From: Gnetum montanum
Taxonomy: Eukaryota; Streptophyta; Gnetopsida; Gnetales; Gnetaceae
Assembly: GCA_015680685.1 (NCBI GenBank)
Contig: MNCI01022060.1
Coordinates: forward strand, 260,620 to 317,852
Direction: 5' to 3'
Length of the DNA stretch: 57,233 nucleotides
Part shown: positions 46,394-57,000 of the stretch, one piece after another
Position numbering within the stretch: position 1 is the first letter of the stretch
Layout of the letters: each line of letters starts with the position of its first letter
Program-made: the position numbers and the translations under genes
Notes under the pieces: model-generated
The model's input: only the letters and a program-made list of their open reading frames with translations
The model's database searches: none
Told to the model about the DNA's origin: nothing

Positions 46394-47976
46394 TGTAACG
46401 ACGGAAAACTTCGGTAGCTGGAAATACCAATTGAAATTCCGTGTACACAGCTTTAACCACGAATCCGCACGAGGGCTAAGCTGGAAAAACGAATCCGCGG
46501 TGCCCTGAACGGTCTTGTCGATCAGACAGGGACTTACGGGTTAGTAAAAGCGGTGACGATTACGGATTTTTGCGTGACGTGATTTGTTGCGAGAGATCAT
46601 AAAATGGGGAGACAACGACGTAGATGGATCGCTACGAAGATAACGCTAAAACGCCGGAAAGATGCTAANNNNNNNNNNNNNNNNNNNNNNNNNNNNNNNN
46701 NNNNNNNNNNNNNNNTAGGACTCAGACATGTTGTGTTCCGTTTCTGCTAAAGGATCGTGTTTGCAGCGATTACCAAAAGGTTGCTCTTGTTTCTCTGCTC
46801 AAGGCGATGAGGATTCCCTTGCTCAGAAAATGCTCTTGTCCTCTTGATCTGCTGTCAACAAAAAAGCGATAAGTGCTCTGGTGCTCTGGTTTGTCAACTT
46901 GTCCTTAGACAAATTCGAGGCGCGTTCTTGCTCAAATTATGAATCTTCACCTGAGGCCGACCTGTAATTTTCATGGTGTTTCAATGGCCCCTCTTTGTTG
47001 ACTGTTAGAGGGCTTACCCGAAAAACGTCGACAAAGAATGCGAAACAACGGATTGGTAAAAGCAAGAACAACGTGCATCCATGACTACTCAGGTGTGGCT
47101 CTGTTTTCGTAAAAGAAAGGTTGGCGAGTATGAGAGGAAGAGTGTAACTGGAAACAAGTTCAGGGAAGATGCAAACGGTGTGTTTATTTATGTCAACAGG
47201 AATGCTTTCAGACGAGCGTTGCGAGTCAATCTGAGATATCTCTGTTACAAATTGTAGCAGGAATGCGGACAGAAGGAGCATTGCGCATCACTTTCTGTGA
47301 TGTCTCTGCTAGCGTGAGTGCAGAAAACGAAGATTTGCGTATGTGAATGCTGCGTATGGGAATTGGGTGGTGGGGAAGAAGGAAACGAGGATTAAGGGTA
47401 GACGCGTGTCGGGAAGAAATGCGCAAAGCGGAGTGGGTGGGCAAACCTGAGCAGCCATTTCCGTACGCTGTTGTACTTCGCCGCTCAGATGGACGCACCT
47501 TTGAACGACATCCTCGAATTTAAGCAGCCTGCAGCCACAAAAGAAAACAGAGGACGCCATTGCTTATGGACAAAAGATGGAGTTCTTAGAGCCCATGCTG
47601 TCTAGCGTTAGCTGGAGCCAACGAACTGCAAATGTCGAGCTGGAGCACTTGGGTGGAGCCGCCAATCCTGATGATTCGGCACTGCATACCTTCGACAAAA
47701 GGCATCAGACGTAGTGCAGCTCATTGGTTGCATCGGGAGCCGGCCAGATGAATCTGTGAAGCCGGCGCCTGATAGCAATGATTGGCGGAGACTCCTGGGG
47801 CCGTGACCAACGAGGATTTCGTTGGGGCTCCCGCTAACGAGGATAAACTCCCAGAGCTGCTACCACTGCAGTGGGTGTGGTGGCGGCATCTCCGAGGGAT
47901 CAGTAAGATGCCTCTTTGCTTGTCCGAGGGATCAGTAAGATGCCGATGGGGTGGCGATACTGGGACTGTCTCAGCA
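46394..47976 (-). repeat. 3' LTR of the Tat element (about 1.58 kb)
   Basis: The plus-strand edges read TGTAACGACGG at the left and CTGTCTCAGCA at the right, giving TG...CA ends on both strands. The right edge is followed by CCCCACCCCGTC, a polypurine tract on the minus strand. It contains a 47-N gap (46,669-46,715) and a short direct repeat (GAGGGATCAGTAAGATGCC near 47,894 and 47,926). The left neighbour is old AT-rich DNA. The second LTR is not visible, so the ends are inferred from termini and the polypurine tract. Confidence 0.7.
46669..46715. other. Assembly gap (47 N) inside the LTR
   Basis: Unknown bases within the 3' LTR of the young element; the true LTR length may differ. Confidence 0.95.
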
Positions 47977-47992
47977 CCCCACCCCGTCTGCT
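47977..47992 (-). other. Polypurine tract of the Tat element
   Basis: The minus strand reads CAGCAGACGGGGTGGGG just before the LTR start TGCTGAGACAG, the expected primer for plus-strand DNA synthesis. Confidence 0.65.
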
Positions 47993-48029
47993 GTGCAACT
48001 GTACAGGAGTGATCACGCTCACTTGAAGA

Positions 48030-48465
48030 TGGTGACGATTTGTACATTCTAGTTTTAATTCTTGGAAGACTGCCGTTACTGGTTTTAAGTCTCAGCAGAC
48101 CATGGTCCCAGTTTAGAGTCCGGGCAGACCGAGAAGCGCTAGTTTTACGTCGTAGCGGACGGTGGTAAGGCTGGTTTACGGTCTCAGCAGACCGTGCTGT
48201 GGATGTCAGTTTTATGTCATGACCCAAGGACAAATCTGTGCTGATTTTACGTCTCAGCAGACGGCTAGTCACCTGTGCCAGTTTAGCGTCGTGGCGGACA
48301 CGTGCAAAAGATGCCAGTTTTACGTCGTAGCGGACGTTCAGTGCCAGTTTAACGTCGTAGCGGACGAGTAGTGCCAGTTTTACGTCGTAGCGGATGCTCA
48401 GTGCCAGTTTAACATCGTAGCGGACGAGTAGTGCCAGTTTTACGTCGTAGCGGACGCATGCTGTC
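48030..48465. repeat. Tandem repeats between pol and the 3' LTR
   Basis: The core CAGTTTTACGTCGTAGCGGA recurs. From about 48,311 to 48,460 there are five regular 30-bp units; to the left another eight or so more diverged units follow at uneven spacing. On the minus strand the regular part is translatable without stops (RYDVKLAL...), but that follows from the 30-bp period and is not a gene. Such arrays between pol and 3' LTR are known in Tat/Ogre-type elements. The same core appears at about 52,115 and, diverged, at 56.63-57.0 kb. Confidence 0.85.
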
Positions 48466-48493
48466 ATACTTGCTGTCGACGCCGTCGTTGCCG

Positions 48494-51400
48494 CTAGATG
48501 AAATACCGCTTTAAGTACACGTGATTCACAGGATTTGCTAACTCGTTGCCGTTGACATCTGCCAATCTGAACGCTCCGTTACTGTATGCGTCGGTTACCA
48601 AGAAAGGGCCTTCCCAGTTTGTAGAGAACTTGCCTACTGGTTCACGCACAGCCTTGAGAACCAGATCCCCTTGTTTGATCGGACGCTGCTGAAGGTTATG
48701 ATGATGCTGTTGTCTCTATTTATCCTGATATTTCTCAATTTCCTCAAGAGCCTGTATCCGCTTCTCTTCCAATGACTCCAAGTCCATTAATCGAGCCTCG
48801 GTGTGTTGAGTCTCATTTATAATGGTGGAGAGGACCATTCTCAGAGAAGGAATTTGCAACTCCAGAGGTAGCACCGCCTCAGATCCGTAAACTAGGCTAT
48901 AGGGCGTACTGCCTGTAGCTGTTCTACACGTAGTACGATATGCCCATAGCACGTAGAGGATCTGCTCATGCCACCGCCTTTTGTTGCCGTCGAGCATTTT
49001 CTTGAGTAAATTGATTATTATCTTGTTCGATGCTTCAGCTTGACCATTTGCCTGCGGGTAATAAGGGGAGGAAAAGGACTGCCTGATGCCTAGGTTGTCA
49101 CAGAAGGATTTGGTATCCACGCTACTAAACTGTGGCCCATTGTCGGTCACAATAGTCATTGGGAGACCAAATCGAGTTACAATGTTATCCAAGATGAAAT
49201 GGCAAACCTGTTGGGATGTAATTTTCCGCAGAGGGACAGCTTCTACCCACTTCGTGAAGTACTCGGTGGCGGTAATAATGAAGCTGTGTCCTGCGGAAGA
49301 TTTAGGTGTGATGGGTCCTATAATGTCAAGTCCCCATCGCTGGAATGGCCATGTTATCTGTGCGGTGTGCAACTCTGTGGGTGACACGTGGATGAGGTTG
49401 GCGTGACGTTGACACGTGTCACAGGTCTTAACCTTTGCCAAACAATCTCTTTCCATGCGTGGCCAGTAGTACCCTAAGCGACGGATTTTTAGGGCCATAG
49501 CCCGTGGTGCTATGTGGCCTCCGCACAGTCCCTCGTGAACCTCGCTAACGATGTGTTGTGCTTGGTCTGCGTTAACGCAGGTGAGCAATACGCCATCAAA
49601 GGAGCGTCTGCAGAGAGTGCTGTTCCCGATGATGACGTAGTGCCTAGCGCGTTTACGGGTTGCGTCTTTTTGCGCGCATGTTAAAGCAGCTGGTAACTCA
49701 CCCTGTAAAAGATAAGATTTGATATGATCGTACCATTCAGGCGTGCTTTCCTCAGTGAGAGAGGAGATTTGAGCCATCTGAATGATAGGGTCTGCGCAGT
49801 CTGTAATCAATGTAGGACAGGTGTTAAGCAAGTGCGACGGCACATGTAAGGCCAGAGTGGCCAGTGCGTCGGTCAGCGTGTTGTCAGTCCGTGGGACGTG
49901 CTGGGCGTCGAAGGTCATAAATCGCCTCAGAAGATCTTTAGCCTGATCACAATAGGACTGCAAGCGTACCGCCTTGCAGGCATGGACTCCAGTGATTTGA
50001 TTTATGACAAGCATCGAATCGCCCCTAATTGCCAGGTGTTGAACATCGAGTTCGCCTGCAATTAGTAATCCCCTGAGGAGCCCCTCGTACTCTGCCACAT
50101 TGTTCGTACAAGGGAAGGTCAATCGATACGCGTGTAGACGCACATCCTCAGGCGATAGCGTAAGAACAGTGGCCGCACTGCTGCCTCTGTTGGTTGAAGC
50201 TCCATCGAAATACAATGTTGCTTCGAGGCCTACCGAAACAGGGCTTAAACTATGTACGTGTTCATCGGGAAATTATGGCTCTACGGTTGCGTGGTTGTCA
50301 ATTGGTGACTTTGTTAACTGGTCTGCTATCGCCTGGCCCTTCGTGGATGATTGGCCAATATAGTGGAGGTCGAACTCCGCGGTGATAGCTTTCCAGCGAG
50401 CGATTTTGCTGCTTTCGTATAAACTATGCGTAATGGCCCTAAGGATGTTATTTTTACAAATGACGTTAACCTGACTGCGAAAAAGGTAATGCCTACATTT
50501 CTTGAGCGTAAAAACTAATGCTAAGCAATTACGCTCAACGTCGTTATATCTCGTCTCGTACGCACATAGAGCGTGACTCAGGTAATAGATGGGCATTTCT
50601 GACCCATCCTCCCTTTTTTGACAAAGCAACGCTGCTATTGCTACGTCCGAAGTGGCGAGGTAAATGAAAAAGGGCAAATCCCTTTGTGGCGGGAAAACCG
50701 TTGGTAATTGTTGCAATTCCTGTTTTAGACTGTCGAACGCAAGCTGGCAATCATTGGTCCATTCAAAATTAACCCCCTTTTTCAGCAAGTGTTGCATGGG
50801 ATGTAATTTGTCAGTTAACCTTGAAATGAACCTGCGTATGAACTGTAAGCGACCCTGTAACCCGCGGAGTTGCTTGAGATCTGTGGGAGGTTGTAACGCG
50901 ACAATGGCTTTGACCTTATCAGGGTCAACTCGTATGCCGGCTTCCGATACCACAAACCCCAGCATGCGTCCGGTTTTGACTCCGAACACGCACTTCTTTG
51001 GGTTAAGCCGGAGCTCGTGTATGGAGCATCTCTTAAGGACTAACTCCAGGTCCTCTGAATGATCTTCCGACTTCAAAGACTTCACAGCTATGTCGTCTAC
51101 ATAATCATTCAGCCTTCCTAGGAGGTAATCGCTAAAGATGTACGTCATGGCTCGTTGATACGTCGCTCCGGCATTCTTCAGACCGAACGGCATCATGGTA
51201 TAGCAAAATGTTCCCCAGGGTGTCATGAATGTTGTCGTCAACTGGTGTTCTGGGTTAATGCGAATCTGATTATAGCCTGAAAAGCCATCCATGAAGGACA
51301 GAAGCGCATGCCCAGCTGTTGTATCCACTAGCTGGTCGATACTCGGCAGTGGGAAATTATCCTTGATTGTGGCCTTGTTCAAATCCCGGAAGTCTATGCA

Positions 51401-51973
51401 TATGCGTATACCCCCGGTCTTCTTCGACACGACCACAATGTTAGATACCCAGTCCGAATAATCGACCGCGCGGATGAAACCAGCCCGATACAGTTTGGTG
51501 ATTTCATCACGCACTGCTAGCGCGATCTCTGGTTTGATTTTGCGTGCCTTTTGCCGAACTGGTTTGATCTGTGGGTCGAGGATGATGTTATGCTGGATTA
51601 GTTTAGGATCTAACCCAGGCATGTCCTCGTATGACTATGCAAAGATAGTGATGTTGTCTTACAGGACCTGTTTTATTGCGTTGTACGTTTTCTCGTCTAA
51701 TAAGGAACTGACCTTGAGCGTCTTGGTCACACCCCTATGTGTAACGATAGGGACCTCACTAATGGGGTCCTCGGTTATGTCCCCAGCTTCCAGGTCTAGC
51801 GTGCGCGTGGACTGTTCTGGCTAGTCTAGGGATGTCTCCGATGTAGCTATGGTTACGCCTGCTAAAGGGGGGTTAGCGTCTACTAATGTAAAGTCAAAAG
51901 GCCTAGTTAAGTGCCCGTATGGGCCTGTCAAGTTTAAAGGTGCTGAAACCGTGATGTCCATCCTCCGTCTGTC
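48494..51973 (-). pseudogene. Tat-type pol: RT, RNase H, second (archaeal-type) RNase H, integrase
   Basis: One reading frame runs from about 51,973 to a stop at 48,494, broken only by stops near 51,823, 51,665, 51,640, 50,275 (TAA) and 48,718 (TAG). RT: VRDEITKLYRAGFIR, CIDFRDLNKAT, SFMDGFSGYNQI (first Asp), MMPFGLKNAGATYQ and the catalytic NDYVDDIAV. A degenerate RNase H (PIYYLSHALCAYETRY) follows. After the stop comes a second RNase H with MYFDGAS, AEYEGL, GDSMLV and D in TLTDALA. The integrase has zinc ligands H-H-C-C (HEGLCGGH, CDTCQ) and DD35E residues in GLDIIG, TDNGPQF and GQAEASN, with a C-terminal GDLVLKAV...YLKRYFI. Every catalytic residue I can place is intact, so decay is recent. 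Protease is not upstream. Confidence 0.9.
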
Positions 51974-52415
51974 CTGCAAAATCGGCAAGTGCGTAAACGG
52001 TTAGGAGACAAGTGACAGGATGTTGCTAAACGTGGAATGCTAACTGAAATTTTGAATGTTGGTGACAGAGCTTGTAATCAATGCAACCCGATTACAAGGC
52101 GATAAGATGTGGTAGTTTAACGTCATTTCGGACAGTGGAGCGTGCGATATCGACTGAATTAATACCAAATTTTCGGATTCCGTTTCAGGAAAGTTCTGCT
52201 TTAATCCGATATCAAGTCGGCGATCTTCGCGTATAAGTAGGTGGCCTTTTGATGAAACTGGTTGTTAGCTATCTGGATTTGAATTTACAAGGAAGAACAG
52301 AGAAAGAAGCAGAGCAGAGAGAAGAAAGAGCAGGGAGAAGGAAAATAGGCGACGAGGGGGTGTAATCTGTCTAGTATCTATAGGCAAGCTGTGAAGAAAC
52401 CCTGCAACTATCGTG
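51974..52415 (+). promoter_or_regulatory. Shared upstream interval between the pol genes and the antisense gene
   Basis: On plus a TATA box (TATAAGTAG, 52,232-52,240) lies 176 bp before the ATG of the spliced gene, followed by a purine-rich leader (GAACAGAGAAAGAAGCAGAG). A single copy of the element's repeat core (AGTTTAACGTCATTTCGGAC) lies at about 52,115. On minus, TTTTGCAG at 51,981-51,974 is a good 3' splice site immediately before the RT-side frame, so the region may also be the end of a minus-strand intron. Confidence 0.5.
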
Positions 52416-55400
52416 ATGGCTCCAAAGGCAAAGAAGCAGAATGCCAAATTGGCGAAAATCGACGAAGTGCAGGCAAGCCTGAACCGTGTTTCGCGGGCGT
52501 TGATCAATGTCTACGACCCGACGCCTCTCAATCGGTAGGCCATTCTCTATGCTCGGTCTATATGTCTTTTTGTTTTGTTTGTTTAAATGTCTCTAGCGTG
52601 AATGCGTGCATCAAATTACGGACCTCGGCTGAGTGCGAGGGTTTTGGTGAGGTTGCGTTCATTGCCGTTGTCAGGGACAAACCTTGCGTTCTTGCAAGGA
52701 TTTGGGCAATTTCGGCCTGGTTGCATTTTACGATTTCTGTGTTACATGTAGATGTATAGATGTAAATGTTTTAATGAGTCTCGGTCTTTTCTACGGCATC
52801 GTGCTGAAGCCCATCCTGCTTGTGCTGGATATTGTTGGGGTTTTATGCTGGTTAAACCCTATCATCCCAAATGTCCCTCCTCTGCACACAAGAGTGCAGG
52901 GGAAGGCCATATGGTACCAAAAGGGTGCGTTGGAATTCTTGTAGTTTTTACTGCGTAGGTTCAGCATCATCATTTGGTCGCATGTGACCGGAGATGTTGC
53001 CGGGGCCGTTCTGGAGCACCTGTTGCCAGGGTCTTCGCAGGGGATTCTGGCCTATCTGATAGACGGGACGATTGAAACGGGCAATCCCGAGGACCGAGCA
53101 CTCAGCTCTCGGGGTCTGAGGAACTTGCAGTGGATCTAGGGTATGACCCGCTTCAACTGCTACCACTCATACAATACATTGTTCGTGGCCCGCCATGTGT
53201 CAACGTATTTCCAGAACCCTCAAGGCATGGTATACTACGCAGGCGGGTAAGCAGATCTGGATGGCCTTGTTTTATTTTTATATGTTACAATGTGTGAAAA
53301 GGATGTAAGAAGAAAAGTTTAGCGAAATTACGCTATATTGTACAGGTTTTTTATCCGCGACAACAAACTAATCGGTGACGGCGATACACTATCCTGTGCC
53401 GAAACGGCGATAACGTTGTTCACCGCGACGAATAACGTTCGTGCCGGCCTTATCGGGCAAATCGGCCACGAGATGCGTGAGTACCACTCACGCTACGTGG
53501 AGGCCTTCAAGAAGTGCAAAGACCTCGGGTGGCTGCACGAGGATTGGACGCTGGATCCACCCCTCAGCGTCGAGGACGTGGAGATAGAGCTCCCTCAATT
53601 CCTACTGCCGTTTGGCCTCGGTAAGGTTGTTGCGTGTTTAGTGCTATTTACGTCATTACGAGTTATGATTATTGCAATAATGTTTGTGTAATGTCTTGCG
53701 TTTTTGGCTTGCATTTTTGACTTACAGTCTGGGAATCTCGGGAGATTACCCTAACAATTTCCGGCCGCGAGGCGAGAGATGTCCTCTTTCATTATGGGGA
53801 CATCAAAGAGGCACAGCGTTGGCTTGGCCACTCAGCGGCCCTAGCTGTGGTGGTGACCAACCTCCAGACCGCAGGGCTGCTGCACCTGTTCTTAGCCACC
53901 ACCCCTGACGTCCCGGCCAGCGAGATGATCGGCTTGGTGGACTCCTTTAATGCGAGGGCCGATCGTTTCAGCACACGCGTGCACAATGTGCGTGTGAACT
54001 TTGACATTAATGCACAGGTCTTCTCAGACCTGTTTGGTGTTCCCTCCAGCGGCCTTCCTGTAAACGTGAAGGCCCAGAGGGGCGTCAAAGTGGAGGCACT
54101 TCTTCAGGAGTGGGCCAGAATCCCTAAGGATACCAAGGGATTCCCTTGTGAACAGTTCGAGCTGCCGACTGCCAAAATGCTGTATCCCCTTTTTCGGGCC
54201 CGTACCTTCCCTAAAACTCTCTCGCAAGCGTGATACTTTTCAGTGGAACAGACGCGTATTATGCGAGAGGTGCTGGAGGAGGGAGCCCGTTTCGACTGGG
54301 GCAGTCATCTCGCCAAGGGTTTGCGGAGCGAGATGGTCAAGCTTCGCGAGAAGCTTGAGTCTCGCTTCAACGTGCATCATGCCTTTTTTATAGCTGTCCT
54401 CCGATGGTTTGCGGAGTATTTGGTCGTCCAAAAGAATGGGGTCTGGGTACAGCAGGACCGAGACCAACTGTCCAAACCCTGGATCGCCCACATCCTCAGC
54501 ACTACCCGTGGGCAGGATCCGCCGGAAGGGATCGGAGAGTCAATGTCTGTGACTACCAAAGGCATGACGGCACCCCAAGTGCGGGGTCTCGACAGCGTAG
54601 GCGGGATAATGCCTACCTACACTGGTGATGCCTCGCGGGGGAAACGCTTGGCAGAGGAAATCGTGGAGCCTGCAGCTCGGCGGAAGAGGCTCCGCGTGGC
54701 TGAGGCCCCTGGAGGCGAAGCTGGCCACACCGTAGGGCTCACGGTGCAGCGGACTAAGCCTCCGCCTGGTAAGTGTAAAGACTGTATACGCAATATTTAA
54801 GTTTGACTAGTGGAATTGTGTTCTAAGGCATGAGGATGTAAACAGCAAAAAAGACAGGTCGACTGACCCCTGAGACAGGGGCAATGGTGTTAAAGCGTGG
54901 AGAGGGGGCCTCGATTTTGGAAACAGAGGCCCTAGCTACTAGCACGCGTCGTGCGCAGCCTTCAGCACGTGGGGTGGCCCCAGCTGCTGGTGGGAGCCGC
55001 GTAGAGACTGGGGAGGAGGCTCCTGCTACTGGAACAAGAGACGCACAGACCCCAGTGCGTGAAACGGCAAGTAGTAGGGAGAATGTTGACGACGTTGCCA
55101 CTGTCACCGGCAGAGGTAATGAGTGTATGTTTTTGTTTTTATGGGTTTTGCAAGAATCTGTAAACAGGTAATATCTAATTGAGTATGTTATAGGAGAAGG
55201 AGATGTCTCGACGTCTGCTGCTGCTAATGCGACGTGGAGAGACCTGCCTGATAAATTTGCCTTCATGGAAGGCGTGATCAACGACATGATCGAGCGTCTC
55301 GAACGCATCGATCCTGGTGTTGGTGAGTTAGTGAAAGTAACTGCGTAATGTCTTGCTTATAATATGTCATCTGTCTTGATGTTTATTTTCTGTCAGGAGC

Positions 55401-56525
55401 TCACCTCCGATGGGACCCTGCGGAGCCCATTGACCTGGACACAGTAGAGCCTCCATCTAATGGGGCGGTCGTGCCACGCTACATTTATGAAGAAATGCGT
55501 AAATGTGCGTTACGCTGGACACGCTCCACGTGGGAAAGCAGGAATATCAACGAAGACCTATGAAAAAAACTGCAGTGATCAGAACAGAGGGTCGAGTCCT
55601 TAACTAAGGAAGTCGAGGATCTGAGGGCGCGATACGAGTTCCTACAGGCTCGAGTGACCGGCGACGAAGACTGGCGTACTGCTATGATTGATCACTCCCG
55701 TTATTGGACAGCGATTAGGGACAGCGTACAGACCAGCCGAGCGTTAGTCGAGCAAAGGATGCAAATAGAGCTCCTTGCTCAGAAGAGCCGAGACTGGAGG
55801 GACTACTGCGCGGGTGTTCAGGAATGGGGGCAGAAGGAGAAGGACCACAAGCACGTGTACAAAAGGGAGAGCACTGCCTACAGGAAACGCTACCGTGAGT
55901 CTGCTATTAAAGCACAGTCTCTGGAGGTCTTTGTGGACACCATCGGAGCTTCCGAGGCCTTCAAGAAGTTTGAAGACCAGGTGACCGTTACTGCCTCTCC
56001 AGAGAGAGCAATGGTCTTTCCTGGGAATCAAACTTCAATCCCTACCTTCTACCCAGATCCTTCCGCTTGGAGCAGCGTGGAGAAAGGAAAGATAAAAGCA
56101 GGGATGGCTTTGGGCGAGGATGCGTGGCAAGACCTAACAGAGGACGAAATTATGAAGCGTTTGTGGGCTGGTCTAGACAAGCTTCCCTTTGCTGCTGAAG
56201 CTGGGTCATCTTGGGTAAGTTTACACATGCCTTAGCCAGCGCATTTCCAGACATAATGTTGCCTGCTCTAATTTTTACGTTGTTTATGTTTCAGATACCA
56301 GAAGGTGGAGAACGTCCGCCCACTGAGGGGCTGGAGGAGGAAACTATGGAAGCAGAAGTGGAACACGACGAAGAGCGTTTTCCTGTGGAGCCAGCATTAG
56401 AAGAAGAGACAATCTTTCCAGGAGGGATACTCCCCGGAAACAATGGTCCACTGGAGGACGACCTTATGGGTTTAGACTTAGAGTTGAAAGACACGGGTGA
56501 TAGCGGCAGTATGGGTCATGCGTGA
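52416..56525 (+). pseudogene. Spliced coiled-coil gene (8 exons), antisense to the Tat pol
   Basis: Proposed exons: 52,416-52,534; 52,959-53,246; 53,346-53,620; 53,728-54,768; 54,846-55,115; 55,194-55,322; 55,397-56,214; 56,295-56,525. All introns are GT...AG and every junction keeps phase, giving 3,171 nt (1,057 codons with stop). The protein starts MAPKAKKQNAKLAKIDE. Its middle has VYYAGGFFIRDN and RVNFDINAQVFSDLFGVP, the latter like the V-F-x-IN-L-G-P pattern of plant transposon-protein domains. After a Pro/Arg-rich linker a long coiled coil (exon 7) and an acidic C-terminus follow. Stops at 53,137 (TAG), 54,231, 55,561 and 55,576 (TGA) each fit one C-to-T change of CAG or CGA, so it is recently dead. 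No enzyme motif, zinc knuckle or membrane segment is seen. It is likely an additional ORF of the element; a captured host gene is the alternative. Confidence 0.65.
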
Positions 56526-56628
56526 TTGTGTTTTCTGGCATCATGTCACAAATGTTTTGAAGGACAAACATGTTACGACTTTTGATTGACTATCAGCTAT
56601 CTATCATATTTTTTTTTATTTTGTCTTA

Positions 56629-57000
56629 GCTTAAGGCCATTGCGGGCCGAAAGCGTGAATGGATTACGAAGCCATGTGTAAATGGCAAAGTAGCTATTAG
56701 TTTAGGGCCGTTGCGGGCCAATGCGTAAATCGGCTACAAAGCAATGTGTAAATGGCAAAGTAGCTACTAGTTTAGGGTCGTTGCGGGCGAGTGCGTAAAT
56801 TGTGAGTAAATGGAAGACTAGTTTAAGGCCGTTGCGGGCCAGTGCGTAAAATGCAATTTAGCGAACTAGTTTAAGGCCGTTGCGGGCCAGTGCGTAAATT
56901 GTAAACTGACGAACTAGTTTAAGGCCATTGCGGGCCAATGCGTAAGCGCCGGTAGCAAACTAGTTTAGGGTCGTTGCGGGCCAATACGTAAATGTGTAAC
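56629..57000. repeat. Tandem repeats downstream of the antisense gene
   Basis: Seven units carry the core TAGTTTAAGGCCGTTGCGGG followed by CCAGTGCGTAAA, at about 56,633, 56,697, 56,769, 56,819, 56,866, 56,915 and 56,961. Spacing varies from about 46 to 72 bp. The core resembles that of the 48-kb array (AGTTTTACGTCGTAGCGGAC) in the same orientation. Confidence 0.8.

Noticed and set aside
46937-47560. Several overlapping minus-strand frames of 83-114 codons
   Set aside because: They lie within the 3' LTR, overlap each other in different frames and show no domain.
48030-48465. CRISPR-like array
   Set aside because: Regular units are contiguous 30-bp tandem repeats without unique spacers, and the context is a plant retrotransposon.
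47721-48467. Open minus-strand frame of 248 codons with a repeated RYDVKLAL pattern
   Set aside because: It is the 30-bp tandem array read through in frame; it starts after the pol stop and includes unrelated unique sequence. No independent sign of a gene.
49086-51824. Plus-strand frames of 61-132 codons opposite pol
   Set aside because: Antisense shadows of a well-supported pol frame.
52684-52958. Plus-strand frames of 68-86 codons between 52.68 and 52.96 kb as a separate gene
   Set aside because: They fall in the first intron of the spliced gene and carry no domain.
54195-54242. An extra intron ending TTTTCAG to bypass the TGA at 54,231
   Set aside because: The only nearby upstream GT would give an intron of about 40 bp, too short for plants; a CGA-to-TGA change explains the stop.
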